Shown here: positions 1 to 8,822 of the stretch, piece by piece
Numbering within the stretch: the stretch's first letter is position 1
Layout: every line of letters begins with the position of its first letter
Assembly (NCBI GenBank): GCA_009889515.1
Contig: WUQR01000068.1
Location: 62,001 to 126,000, forward strand
DNA length: 64,000 bases
Direction: 5' to 3'
Origin: Nitrososphaerota archaeon
GTDB taxonomy: Archaea; Thermoproteota; Nitrososphaeria_A; Caldarchaeales; Calditenuaceae
The notes under the pieces: model-generated
What the model was told of the DNA's origin: nothing
The model's input: only the letters and a program-made list of their open reading frames with translations
The model's database searches: none
Program-made: the position numbers and the translations under genes

Positions 1-1
1 G

Positions 2-535
2 CGTGGGCTTTACCTCGGGCTCGCATCCATGATGAGTTCGGTCATAATTCCATTGTGGGCCAGGGAGATCGCCACGCTGGGCGAGGCCCAGCTCTCATTC
101 ATATTCGCCATAGAGGCGGCCATCTACTCCATACTTGCGCCAATAGGTGGTAGGCTAGTTGAGTCTCAGAGATGGTGGCTTCGACTCAGCCTACTCGAGC
201 TTCTGATAAAGATCCCCGCCCTACTCATTCTTATCTCTGCTTCAACTTTTCTCCAGCTCCTCCTCGTCATGTTGCTGGACTCGGGGCTGGCCATATTTAT
301 CATACCTGCTCTTGACTCTCGCCTCTCTTCCGGTCTTGCAAGCATACACCGGGGCGCCATCTGGGGCCTACAACAGTCCATCACCTCGGCTGCCACAATC
401 GCCCTCATACTGGTTGGCGGGTATGCGTGGGAGCTGTTAGGCCCCATGAGAACAGTCCTCATGTTCTTGGCCTATCCGGTAGGAATGATGCTGTTGATTC
501 TTGCTTTGGCTAGGGCTGGCGGTGAGGGCCGGTAG
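2..535 (+). CDS. MFS-type transporter, C-terminal part (cut by window start)
   Basis: The frame is open from the first bases of the window, so the gene starts upstream and only about the last 177 residues are seen. They form roughly five hydrophobic helices separated by short charged loops (for example GRLVESQRWW and ARAGGEGR at the end), the pattern of the C-terminal half of a major facilitator superfamily carrier in the membrane. The substrate cannot be told. The stop is followed by a 112-base gap holding the promoter of the next gene. The family call rests on the helix and loop pattern only. Confidence 0.65.
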   Translation, partial: RGLYLGLASMMSSVIIPLWAREIATLGEAQLSFIFAIEAAIYSILAPIGGRLVESQRWWLRLSLLELLIKIPALLILISASTFLQLLLVMLLDSGLAIFIIPALDSRLSSGLASIHRGAIWGLQQSITSAATIALILVGGYAWELLGPMRTVLMFLAYPVGMMLLILALARAGGEGR

Positions 536-647
536 TTTTTCCGGCTCGCTGAATCATCAGGCTAATTGTTTGTGAAAAGGATAATCAGTAAACAGTAAGC
601 TAAATATCCCTTGGAGTCAGCCGGCAGAATGGCGATTAACAGAAGAG

Positions 648-1544
648 GTGTATGCGTTGGGGCTTGATGTGAAAAGGCAGGAGGCCAGTCTTCTAGCAGG
701 CGTTGACCCCGCCCTTCTAGCAGGCTTCATTAGGCGTGTTCTCAACTACCTAGGTGTAACAGTTCTGAGGCCGAGTATCAACAATAGAAATGGTGGCAGC
801 AGGATTGTCTATCCTCAGGCTGACGCGTTATTCAGGACTAGCGGGGAGGAGACTGTCAGGATGCTTGAAGCCCTAACATCGATGGGGGTCTTTAGAAGGA
901 TGCTCTTGGAGGTTGTCAAGGTCTGCCCGAACTGTGGCTCACCCTCTATAGAGATGAGGGAAAAATGCCCCTCCTGTGGTGCAGAGACAACGATACAGTT
1001 CTTCGCGGGAGCTATGCCTGCCTGCCCCTCCTGCGGGGAGAGGCTGGACGGGTCAACGGCTCTAATGACTTGTAGGGGCTGTGGATCAAGCTTTACGCTC
1101 CAGAGCTGCAGGGATGTCCCGCTCTACATGTATGTCCTAGCTAGCCCGTCTGAGGAGCAGCGGAGTGTTTTGGCCGAGTGGGCTGGGCGGGGCCGAAACT
1201 CTGAGAGCCTCTCCATAGAGATGGTCAAGGTTATTGACGCCTTTGCAGAGAGGCTGGACAAGATCCTAGACGAGTACTTCAAGGCGCGGCCGATGTATCA
1301 GGTGTCCCAAACCACATCTGTCCAGCCGCAGGGCGGAGTTACACAGATACAGCTGGCACCACACCTCGCAAAGACTTACCAAGTCGTGAGAAATAAGGGC
1401 AAAGTCACCGCCCTCGACGTCTCGATAGAGACCGGCCGATCTAGGCCCTTAGAGAGTGTATACTTGAACCAGCTCGTGGCTCTTGGATTGGTCGCGAAGC
1501 ATAGGGTGGGTAGGAAGCTATACTTTACACCGAAGGCGCAGTAG
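648..1544 (+). CDS. Zinc-ribbon regulator resembling TackOD1 output-domain proteins
   Basis: 298 residues. After an N-terminal helical part come four CxxC pairs (Cys93/96, 107/110, 126/129, 142/145), which should make two zinc ribbons. The stretch LEALTSMGVF followed by VCPNCGS and then KCPSCG resembles the TackOD1 domain of thaumarchaeal signalling proteins. Residues about 230-298 look like a winged helix that would bind DNA. A role as a transcriptional regulator is inferred from this architecture. The start is a GTG; a TATA-like TAAATATCC lies at 601-609. It is followed after 42 bases by a HAD phosphatase. No sensor domain is visible, unlike many TackOD1 proteins. Confidence 0.6.
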   Translation: MYALGLDVKRQEASLLAGVDPALLAGFIRRVLNYLGVTVLRPSINNRNGGSRIVYPQADALFRTSGEETVRMLEALTSMGVFRRMLLEVVKVCPNCGSPSIEMREKCPSCGAETTIQFFAGAMPACPSCGERLDGSTALMTCRGCGSSFTLQSCRDVPLYMYVLASPSEEQRSVLAEWAGRGRNSESLSIEMVKVIDAFAERLDKILDEYFKARPMYQVSQTTSVQPQGGVTQIQLAPHLAKTYQVVRNKGKVTALDVSIETGRSRPLESVYLNQLVALGLVAKHRVGRKLYFTPKAQ

Positions 1545-1586
1545 GGTTACAATTATAACGCGGGTTCTCCCGGACTCTACTAAGGA

Positions 1587-2237
1587 ATGCCTCGGCTTGG
1601 AGTAATCTTCGACCTCGATGGGACCCTGATAAGGTTTCCTGAGCCTTGGATAAGGGAGGCTAGGATGGAGTTTCTAGACTGGCTTGTAAAGACTTTCCCG
1701 GTGGATGTCGAGGCTATAGATGAGCTTTCCATCCCGCAGATAATCGAGAAGGTCGCTAATGGTGACCGCTCGAGGTATAGGCATCTCCGCGAGGTTGCCA
1801 ACTCGATATATGTTAGGCGGGAGATGGAGGCTGCTGAGAACGCGGCTGTCAGGGAGGGGGTTGTCGAGCTGTTGGAGGAGCTTAGAAGGATGGGCGTGTC
1901 GATGAGCATAGCAACCAACAATTGTAGGGATGCTGCCATACTCTCGCTGGACACAGCCGGCATAAGGGAGTACTTCGACTGCGTGGTGAGTAGGAGTGAT
2001 GTGGAGGAGATGAAGCCGAGCCCCGAGATGCTGGTGAAGGCCGCATATGCTACCAACACCCCGCTGAGCATGGGGATGCATGTCGGAGACTCTGTCGTCG
2101 ACGTCCTAGCCGCCCGCTCCATAGGTATGATGGCCATATCCGTCATGGGGGGCGTCCACAGCCTTGAGAAACTACTATCATCCAAGCCACACTTCATCAT
2201 AGAGCGGCCAATCCAGCTTCTCGAGATACTGAGATAG
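1587..2237 (+). CDS. HAD-superfamily hydrolase (phosphatase of the phosphoglycolate phosphatase type)
   Basis: 216 residues, a normal length for a HAD phosphatase with a helical cap. Motif I is DLDGT near residue 10 (nucleophile Asp), motif II is the Thr in IATNN, the conserved Lys is in EEMKPSPEM and motif IV is GDSVVD. The enzyme should remove phosphate from a small soluble metabolite in the cytoplasm; the substrate is not set by sequence. The glycerate 2-kinase downstream makes phosphoglycolate or another glycolytic phosphate a reasonable guess, no more. Confidence 0.85.
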   Translation: MPRLGVIFDLDGTLIRFPEPWIREARMEFLDWLVKTFPVDVEAIDELSIPQIIEKVANGDRSRYRHLREVANSIYVRREMEAAENAAVREGVVELLEELRRMGVSMSIATNNCRDAAILSLDTAGIREYFDCVVSRSDVEEMKPSPEMLVKAAYATNTPLSMGMHVGDSVVDVLAARSIGMMAISVMGGVHSLEKLLSSKPHFIIERPIQLLEILR

Positions 2238-2276
2238 GCCCAGCCTATAAGCCACCTCTACCGCCGGTATCGTGGG

Positions 2277-3656
2277 TTGGCGGCAGGGCATTCTATCGTC
2301 AAGAACTTGGCTGAGCTGGAGGACCTATTCAGGGGTAGGGAGAAAGCTCTCGCTGACCTGCTCAGAGTGATAGAGTCTGCCCTAGCTGCAGTCGAGCCTA
2401 GGAGGCTGATCCGGCGAAAGGTGAGGGTGAGGGGAGATGAGCTGATTGTTGGTGGAGAGTCTCTACGCCTAGACGGGTTTAGGGAGGTGTGGGTGGTCTC
2501 TGTGGGTAAGGCTGCCCCACTTATGGCGCGGGGAATGCTTGACGTCTTGGACAGGCCTGTTGGAAAATGTATCGTGATAGCTCCGGCCGGGTCTGACACA
2601 TCGATCATCGAGGACGATGCGGAGGTTCACCTAGCCTCACATCCTATACCGGACGAGTCGGGGCTAAGGGCCACGGCCCGGCTCCTCGAAGAGCTGCGCA
2701 AAGCATCCCGCGACACGCTGATAATCCTCCTGCTCTCGGGAGGGTCGTCAGCCCTCCTCCCCGCACCCGCAGCCGGACTCACACTAGAGGATGAGGCCGA
2801 GGTCTCTAGGCGTCTCATGAATGCTGGGGCCACGATTGAGGAATTGAACATCGTGAGGAAGCACATATCGTCTATCAAGGGCGGGCAGCTTGCCAAGGCG
2901 ATGATGCTCGCAAGGGTGCTTTGCCTCATACTCTCGGACGTCCCCGGCGACAGGCTTGACGTGGTGGGCTCGGGCCCAACCCTCCCAGACCCCTCGACCT
3001 TCAGGGACGCCTACAACGTCCTAGTCCGGAGAAATGTCTGGAAAGACGCGCCGCCGAGGGTTAGGGAGAGGATTGAGGCGGGGATGACGGGTGCTATTGA
3101 TGAGACACCTAAGCCCGGAGACCCTGTCTTCCAGCGGGTCACCAACATCTTGATAGGCGGTGTGGGGGATGCCTGTGAGGCTGCTGCCCAGGCGGCTAGA
3201 GAGATGGGGTATGATGCCGTGATACTTTCGCGGAGTTTTGAGGGTGAGGCATCATCACTGGGTCTACTCTTAGGTTCTGTGGCGCTGGAGCTTGGGGGGA
3301 GGCCCGGAACCCTCTATGTTCTCGGAGGGGAGTCGACTGTGAGGGTTAGGGGAGGTGGCGTTGGTGGTAGGAACCAGGAGCTAGCGCTGGCCGCCCTCAC
3401 CAAGCTGAGGAGAGATAGTAGATGCGTGTTGGCCTCGGTTGGGACTGACGGTGTGGACGGGCCCACAGACGCCGCAGGCGCGGTCGCCTGCTCCGAGCAA
3501 GTGGCGAGGGCGGAGAGCCTCGGACTAGACCCCCGAGACTACCTAGGAAGGAACGACTCCTACACATTCTTCAAAAAAGTCGGAGGCCACATAGTCACAG
3601 GCCCCACGGGAACAAACGTAGGCGACATAGTGCTGGTTCTATCGCCCAAGGATTGA
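2277..3656 (+). CDS. Glycerate 2-kinase (MOFRL family)
   Basis: 459 residues, typical for archaeal glycerate 2-kinase, which converts D-glycerate to 2-phosphoglycerate with ATP and feeds lower glycolysis. Visible signatures are the glycine-rich LLSGGSSALLPAP near residue 155, KGGQLA, LSDVPGD, and the C-terminal MOFRL part with GGEST, GGRNQELALA and SVGTDGVDGPTDAAGA. The start is a TTG; the TATA element CCTATAA at 2244-2250 lies about 27 bases upstream, fitting a leaderless mRNA. The stop overlaps an upstream alternative start of the hemerythrin gene. Confidence 0.9.
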   Translation: MAAGHSIVKNLAELEDLFRGREKALADLLRVIESALAAVEPRRLIRRKVRVRGDELIVGGESLRLDGFREVWVVSVGKAAPLMARGMLDVLDRPVGKCIVIAPAGSDTSIIEDDAEVHLASHPIPDESGLRATARLLEELRKASRDTLIILLLSGGSSALLPAPAAGLTLEDEAEVSRRLMNAGATIEELNIVRKHISSIKGGQLAKAMMLARVLCLILSDVPGDRLDVVGSGPTLPDPSTFRDAYNVLVRRNVWKDAPPRVRERIEAGMTGAIDETPKPGDPVFQRVTNILIGGVGDACEAAAQAAREMGYDAVILSRSFEGEASSLGLLLGSVALELGGRPGTLYVLGGESTVRVRGGGVGGRNQELALAALTKLRRDSRCVLASVGTDGVDGPTDAAGAVACSEQVARAESLGLDPRDYLGRNDSYTFFKKVGGHIVTGPTGTNVGDIVLVLSPKD

Positions 3657-3691
3657 ACAAGTTTAATAGGCCCGGGAAAAATCAGCAGTCG

Positions 3692-4258
3692 ATGCATCAC
3701 CATCATGCCCACGGACACGCGCCGGCAGGATTGACAGGCTCCCTCATCGCGGATCATGAGACAATTCTCACAGCCCTTGAAAGGCTTGAGCTGAGGCTCG
3801 GCGATATGAAGAGAAGAGGGGTGGTTGATGTTGAGACTGTTAACAAGTTTCTCGTCTTCGCCCGGTCCTTCATTGATAGGTGTCATCACGGGAAGGAGGA
3901 GAGGTGTCTCTTCCCCTGCCTCGAGAGGAGGGGGATTCCGCGAGAGGGTGGGCCGATAGGAGTCATGCTCTATGAGCACGAGCTGGGGCGTAAACTAGTG
4001 AGAGAGCTGGACGGGCTCTTGAAGTCTTATAGCGAGGGGAAGACGGGTCCAGAAGCCGTTTTCAACAAATGCGAGGAGTATATCCAGCTCCTCAGGCAAC
4101 ACATAGCGAAGGAGAACAATGTTCTGTTTCCAGCCGGCGAATCTGTAGCGGAGAGTGAGGATGTCAGAGAGGTTACTGAGTGCTATGAGGCGATCGAGGG
4201 AAAAGAGGTTGGGCATGAGGTCCACGAGGAGCTGGAGAGGCTAGCCAAAGAACTCTAA
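3692..4258 (+). CDS. Hemerythrin HHE-domain protein with His-rich N-terminus
   Basis: 188 residues from the ATG at 3692; a TATA-like TTTAATAG at 3661-3668 lies about 27 bases upstream, so the TTG at 3653 was not used. The protein opens with a His-rich tail (MHHHHAHGHA) and then carries the four-helix hemerythrin pattern: ADHETI, HHGKEE followed by LFP, YEHELGRKL and HIAKENNVLFP supply the expected His and Glu/Asp ligands of a di-iron centre. Such proteins bind oxygen or nitric oxide or sense iron and redox state. The His-rich tail could bind metal; that is inference. Confidence 0.85.
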   Translation: MHHHHAHGHAPAGLTGSLIADHETILTALERLELRLGDMKRRGVVDVETVNKFLVFARSFIDRCHHGKEERCLFPCLERRGIPREGGPIGVMLYEHELGRKLVRELDGLLKSYSEGKTGPEAVFNKCEEYIQLLRQHIAKENNVLFPAGESVAESEDVREVTECYEAIEGKEVGHEVHEELERLAKEL

Positions 4259-4453
4259 AAACCCTAGGGACTTTCACCAGACTTGGGTTAGGTGATACGC
4301 TGTTAAACCTCCATCCATCAACAGCAAGTCCTGATGAATGGTAGAGAAGTCTTTAAGAATCGGTCTGTAGGACACTGAAAGGCGTGGCATAGTGGGCCGT
4401 ATTAAATTTATTTATGGATGCTGGTTGAATAGAGGGAGTGCTGGTAGGCCTTC

Positions 4454-5086
4454 ATGGTGTCGCAGGCTCGAGTAGCTGGGTCTATTATTGCGGCCTTCGG
4501 TGGGGCTGTCCTCGCCCCACTGTTAGTGTATCTTGGCATCAGCGTGCCCTTCCCGGCTACTGCTCTAGGGCTGGTGGTTGCGGCCCTTGTCCCGGCGATA
4601 CTCTGCAGGTCGTTCACAACCGCCTCAATAGCCTCTATAGCCGGTATCCTAGCGGGCCTGATAGTCTGGCTTACCCTCATTTATAACCCGGTTATTGACG
4701 CCCTCGTAGGCGCAGTTGCGGGAAGCCTGCTCGTAGACCCCACACTGGCCTACATCCTCCTCCTAGCCGCCATGGCCCCCCTCTCAGGTGTTTTGGGCCT
4801 CGCCCTCTCACCGCGCGGTGAGGTGATAAAGGCTACCTTGGAGCGGGGTCCCGAGGAGGCGGCCGCAGCAGAGACGCCAGCCGAGGCGGAAGGTGGTGAG
4901 AAGGTGGCGGGAGGCGAGGCCGAGACCGTGGTAACAACTCGCGAAGAAGCGCCTGCAGAAGCGGCTGAGGTTGAGGCCCCCGCTGCTGGCGAGGAGGTGG
5001 TTTATGTCAAGTGTATACACTGTGGCGAGCCTGTTCCAGAGGAGGCGGTCTACTGCCCCCACTGTGGCAAAAGGGTTAAGACGTGA
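4454..5086 (+). CDS. Membrane protein with C-terminal double-CxxC zinc ribbon
   Basis: 210 residues. Residues 1 to about 118 form four or five hydrophobic helices; then follows an acidic Ala/Glu-rich linker (about 125-180) and a terminal zinc ribbon, CIHCGEPVPEEAVYCPHCG. The ribbon should face the cytoplasm and mediate a protein or nucleic acid contact. No catalytic family is recognised. The AT-rich TTAAATTTATTTATG at about 4402-4416 could hold its promoter. Similar membrane-plus-ribbon proteins are common in archaea and mostly uncharacterised. Confidence 0.75.
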   Translation: MVSQARVAGSIIAAFGGAVLAPLLVYLGISVPFPATALGLVVAALVPAILCRSFTTASIASIAGILAGLIVWLTLIYNPVIDALVGAVAGSLLVDPTLAYILLLAAMAPLSGVLGLALSPRGEVIKATLERGPEEAAAAETPAEAEGGEKVAGGEAETVVTTREEAPAEAAEVEAPAAGEEVVYVKCIHCGEPVPEEAVYCPHCGKRVKT

Positions 5087-5094
5087 GCATCACG

Positions 5095-5328
5095 CTAAGA
5101 GGGTTTACGCCTCTGTTGGAGGAGCGCTACACCCATCCAAGCTATGAAGACCACCATCCCCGAGACCGAGGCCAGGACTAGGAGCCTAACGTGCAGGGGC
5201 CTCCACACCTCACTCGGCGGCTCGAAAAAGATTAAGAGGTAGGCCACCGCCAGCGCTAGGGCCAGCCCTATCAGCGAGTATCCGACAATGCCCAGCATCC
5301 TTCCCTCCCCGGCCAACCCCTCTAACAC
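5095..5328 (-). CDS. Small two-helix membrane protein, unknown
   Basis: 77 residues from a GTG, or 67 from the ATG at 5298. Two hydrophobic helices (about residues 12-32 and 48-68) are joined by a Pro/Glu/Arg loop, and the tail is basic (QQRRKPS), placing it inside by the positive-inside rule. It is convergent with the zinc-ribbon membrane protein, 8 bases away, and divergent from the Lhr helicase. No family recognised. It is called a gene because it fills the gap without overlapping another frame and has a clean two-helix pattern. Confidence 0.55.
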   Translation of the reverse strand: MLEGLAGEGRMLGIVGYSLIGLALALAVAYLLIFFEPPSEVWRPLHVRLLVLASVSGMVVFIAWMGVALLQQRRKPS

Positions 5329-5385
5329 AATCTCCCAAGCTAGGTATTACGAATAGGTTATGAGTCTGGACGTGGCGGATAGTGT

Positions 5386-8214
5386 GTGGAGGGCTTGTCT
5401 GAGGACGTGGAAGGGCTTCTCTGCCGCCCGGTGATTGAGGCGGTTAGGGAGAGGTTTGGGGGGCTGGCCGAGACGCAGAGGCGTGCTATCCCCCACATAC
5501 TCAGGGGTGAGAATGTCTTAATAGTATCGCCGACCGGCACGGGGAAGACCGAGGCCGCCCTCCTACCAATACTCAGCACGATACTAACCGACCCCTCAGT
5601 CAAGCCCATCTCAACGCTCTACATTACGCCTCTGAGGGCCCTGAACAGGGATCTTCTCGACAGGCTTGAGTGGTGGTCGCGCCGCCTCGACATCTCCGTT
5701 TCGGTCAGGCATGGTGATACATCTCAGCGTGAGAGGAGAATTCAAGCACTCAGCCCTCCACAGATAATGATAGTCACTCCCGAGGCTCTCCAGTCTCTCC
5801 TGATAGGCCGCGTAATTAGAAGGAGCTTTGCGAACTTAAGATGGGTAGTGGTGGATGAGGTCCACGAACTCGCGACGGATAAGCGTGGGGCGCAGCTCGC
5901 AGTGGCGCTCCAGAGGCTGAGGAAGATTTCGGGCAGGCCGTTCCAGCTGATCGGCCTCTCGGCGACTGTGGGCGAGCCTGAGGAGGTTGCGCGCTTCCTT
6001 GTGGGGCCCAAGGGGAGGTTTGTGGTTGTGGAGACGAGGATGCCGAGGGCTCTCGAGGTGGATGTTGTATTCCCCGAGCCTAGCAGGGCTGACGTGGAGA
6101 TGGGTGAGGCGATAGGTGTTGCACCAGACGTCGCCGCCAGGATGAGGACCATAGTAGAGCTCATATCAAACCACTCCTCCACACTCATCTTCACCAACAC
6201 GAGACCCCTCGCAGAGGCCCTCGCAAACAGGTTCAAGGCATGGGACGAGACACTCCCAGTCTCAATCCACCACGGCTCGCTCTCCAGAGACCACAGAGTA
6301 AGGGCTGAGAAAGACCTGAAGTATGGAGAGGTACAGGGGCTAATCTGCACCTCAAGCCTCGAGATGGGCATAGACGTGGGGAGGATCGACCTATGCATCC
6401 AGTATAACTCGCCGAGGGAGGTGACTAGGCTGATACAGAGGATTGGGCGCAGCGGCCATAGAATTGGGGGGACTGCCCGCGGCGTCGTCATAGTGATGGA
6501 CTCGGATGATGCTCTCGAGGCGGTTGTCATAGCCAGAAAGGCCAAGGAGGGGGAGCTTGAGCCAGTCAGAGTTGTGAAGAACAGCCTAGACGTCGCAATG
6601 CACCAGATAGCCGGCCTCCTCCTCGAATACGGCCGCCTCTCAAGAGAAGAGATCGCATCACTCCTCAGAGAGACATACAACTTCGCAAGCCTCGAAGACT
6701 CAGACCTCGACATGCTGCTCAAATACATGGAGACGCTCGGAGTTGCCAGAATAATCGACGGGACAGTTACAAAACCCATCAAGGCTAGACGACTAATCGA
6801 ATACTACTTCGACAACCTCTCAATGATCCCAGAGGAGAAGCAGTACCTAGTCGTGGAGGAGGCGAGCGGAGAGCCTGTGGGCATCTTGGACGAGGCGTTC
6901 GTCGCGGAGTATGGTGAGGTGGGAACACGCTTCATCCTCGCTGGGAGGGCATGGGTGATACTGAACCTCTCCGGAAATAGGATCTACGTTGCTAGGCTGA
7001 AGGAGGGTGAGGGCGCGGTGCCGTCCTGGGTGGGCGACGAGATTCCTGTTCCTCTCGAGGTTGCGATGGAGGTGGGCTCCATCAGGAGGAGGTACTTGGA
7101 GGCGAGGATGAGGGGTGTGGGGCCAAGTGAGGCGGCGGCCTCGCTAGCGTCGGCTTATGGTGTCTCGCAGCATTTCATAGAGAGGTCTCTCAGAGAGGTT
7201 GAGCAGCACATCGAGATGGGTATCCCAGTCCCCACCGACAAGCTCGCAGTGGTTGAGGAGACGGGCGAGTACGTCGTCCTCCACATAACGGGAGGTCTGA
7301 GAATCAACAGAACCCTAGCCCGCCTCCTCTCAGTATATTTGGCAGAGCGTATAGGGGCGCCGGTCTCAGCCCAGTCAGACCCCTACAGGGTGGTGCTCAA
7401 GTCCAAGAACCTAGACGCCTCAGACGTGGAGAAGGCCCTCACACAAATTTTGGACGAGGAGCTGCTCAGGAGGGCTGTAGAGTCCTCCGGCGTCTTCAGG
7501 AGAAGGCTAGTCCACGTGGCTAGGAAGATGGGCGTCGTGGGTAAGGACGTCAGCCTCCTCGACGTGAGCGCCCAGATGCTTGTGGAGTCTCTTAGGGGGA
7601 CACCGGCCTACTTGGAGGCCCTCAGATTCACCATCTTCACAGACTATGACTGGGATGGTGTAAAGACGCTTCTGGGAAAGATAAGGAGCGGGGAGATAGG
7701 TGTGGTAGCCTGTATACTGGAAAAGCCAAGCCCCCTAGCCTCCCTAACGATCAACAAATACCAGTACGAATACGAGACCTACACCCCTGAGAGGATGCAC
7801 AAACTCATCATAAACGCCGTCCGCGGAAGAATAAACAGCGAGCTAGTGGTCCTAGCCTGCCTAGACTGTAGGAAATACGTGGAGACGGTTGAGGTCGGTG
7901 AAATGGACAACAAACCCGTTTGCCCAAATTGCGGCTCAAGCCGTATAGGATTTGTGAGCGTCGGAGGGCGCGAGGATGTGGAGAAGGCTATGCGGGGAAA
8001 GACAGCAGAGTCGCGGAGATTCTGGAGGGAAGCTGAGAAAACAGCACCACTGGTCGAGAAGTATGGGAAGGCCGCCGCCTTCGTACTCTCAGCCCGAGGA
8101 GTGGGTCTCAAGGAGGCGGAGCAGCTCCTCAGCGAGGAGCCTCGAATATCGCCCAAACTAATCGAGAAGCTAATAGAACTAGAGAAAAAAGCCCTCCTAA
8201 GAGAGTTTAGCTAG
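5386..8214 (+). CDS. lhr: Lhr-family superfamily 2 DNA helicase
   Basis: 942 residues, the length of archaeal Lhr-type helicases, which unwind DNA and RNA:DNA hybrids with 3'-5' polarity in repair and replication restart. Motif I is SPTGTGKTEAAL near residue 48, motif II is DEVHE, motif III is SAT, and motif VI is QRIGRSGHR; the Lhr winged-helix and C-terminal parts follow. Near the C-terminus is a zinc ribbon, CLDCRKYV followed by CPNCGSS. The start is a GTG. The 3' end overlaps by 8 bases the convergent KITE-like gene of the SMC operon. Confidence 0.92.
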   Translation: MEGLSEDVEGLLCRPVIEAVRERFGGLAETQRRAIPHILRGENVLIVSPTGTGKTEAALLPILSTILTDPSVKPISTLYITPLRALNRDLLDRLEWWSRRLDISVSVRHGDTSQRERRIQALSPPQIMIVTPEALQSLLIGRVIRRSFANLRWVVVDEVHELATDKRGAQLAVALQRLRKISGRPFQLIGLSATVGEPEEVARFLVGPKGRFVVVETRMPRALEVDVVFPEPSRADVEMGEAIGVAPDVAARMRTIVELISNHSSTLIFTNTRPLAEALANRFKAWDETLPVSIHHGSLSRDHRVRAEKDLKYGEVQGLICTSSLEMGIDVGRIDLCIQYNSPREVTRLIQRIGRSGHRIGGTARGVVIVMDSDDALEAVVIARKAKEGELEPVRVVKNSLDVAMHQIAGLLLEYGRLSREEIASLLRETYNFASLEDSDLDMLLKYMETLGVARIIDGTVTKPIKARRLIEYYFDNLSMIPEEKQYLVVEEASGEPVGILDEAFVAEYGEVGTRFILAGRAWVILNLSGNRIYVARLKEGEGAVPSWVGDEIPVPLEVAMEVGSIRRRYLEARMRGVGPSEAAASLASAYGVSQHFIERSLREVEQHIEMGIPVPTDKLAVVEETGEYVVLHITGGLRINRTLARLLSVYLAERIGAPVSAQSDPYRVVLKSKNLDASDVEKALTQILDEELLRRAVESSGVFRRRLVHVARKMGVVGKDVSLLDVSAQMLVESLRGTPAYLEALRFTIFTDYDWDGVKTLLGKIRSGEIGVVACILEKPSPLASLTINKYQYEYETYTPERMHKLIINAVRGRINSELVVLACLDCRKYVETVEVGEMDNKPVCPNCGSSRIGFVSVGGREDVEKAMRGKTAESRRFWREAEKTAPLVEKYGKAAAFVLSARGVGLKEAEQLLSEEPRISPKLIEKLIELEKKALLREFS

Positions 8215-8815
8215 GCTTCGCCTCTTCACCTGTGCCGGTCTCCTCGGACTCCTGTCCTACAGTCTCCCCTGTGCTGAGTGAGGCGAAGGCTTTGAGCAGC
8301 TCCTGTTTATCCACTTCGACGAGTGTCCTCCACCCAATAGACACCACACCCTCCTCTGTCCTGTTGAGATAACCTCTCCTAGCGAGCCTCTCTAGGGCGG
8401 CCTCCACCCGCCACTTCGGATACTTCGTCTCCAGCATCTCTACGACCTCCTTCTCTGAGGCGCTGCCATTCTTCGCGAGCAAGTATGCAAGGGTCGCTGA
8501 GAGTATTGCGAGCTCGTCTAGGCTGTAGCCGAGTGTCTGCACGTCTGAGAGGGTGAGTGGGTCTGAGAGGACGATGTAGAAGCGGGCCCTATCTAGGTCA
8601 TCTGGCCCCGCCTCGGGGTCTGGGACAATCTTAACCCGCAAGCCTATCTGCTTCAGCCTCGAGTCCAAGGAGTTTATTATCTTGGGGAAGTTTTTGCCGA
8701 GCCTCCTCCTCAGCTCCCAGCCCCGCACACCCGGAAGCCTATGCCCCGATGCGAGAATCAGGGCTACCGCCTGCGCCATCTTCTTCTCCAGCTTACCCAG
8801 CTCCTCACCGCTCAC
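8207..8815 (-). CDS. KITE/Nse3-like tandem winged-helix protein, third gene of SMC operon
   Basis: 202 residues in two apparent winged helices (about 10-85 and 95-175) and an acidic tail. The middle, ILSATLAYLLAKNGSASEKE then VVEML, and the later LARRGYLNR and SIGWRTLVEVDK parallel the MAGE-homology pattern of eukaryotic Nse3 (hydrophobic helix, ATEEE-type turn, KYLEY, then WGPRAY-type end). ScpB has the same general KITE layout. It follows the kleisin-like gene by 7 bases and so should be its dimeric partner bridging the SMC heads. The assignment rests on pattern and context, not on a search; a plain tandem winged-helix regulator is the alternative. Confidence 0.6.
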   Translation of the reverse strand: MSGEELGKLEKKMAQAVALILASGHRLPGVRGWELRRRLGKNFPKIINSLDSRLKQIGLRVKIVPDPEAGPDDLDRARFYIVLSDPLTLSDVQTLGYSLDELAILSATLAYLLAKNGSASEKEVVEMLETKYPKWRVEAALERLARRGYLNRTEEGVVSIGWRTLVEVDKQELLKAFASLSTGETVGQESEETGTGEEAKPS

Positions 8816-8822
8816 TTCTCCA

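Noticed and set aside
4332-4378. Possible second C/D box RNA (TGATGA at 4332-4337 and CTGA at 4375-4378)
   Set aside because: The C box is preceded by C instead of a purine, there is no D'/C' pair in the middle and no convincing terminal stem.
5742-6782. 346-codon minus-strand frame inside the Lhr helicase gene
   Set aside because: It lies completely antisense to a well-supported helicase with intact motifs, and its composition (Ser/Arg-rich) is typical for a mirror frame of GC-rich coding DNA.
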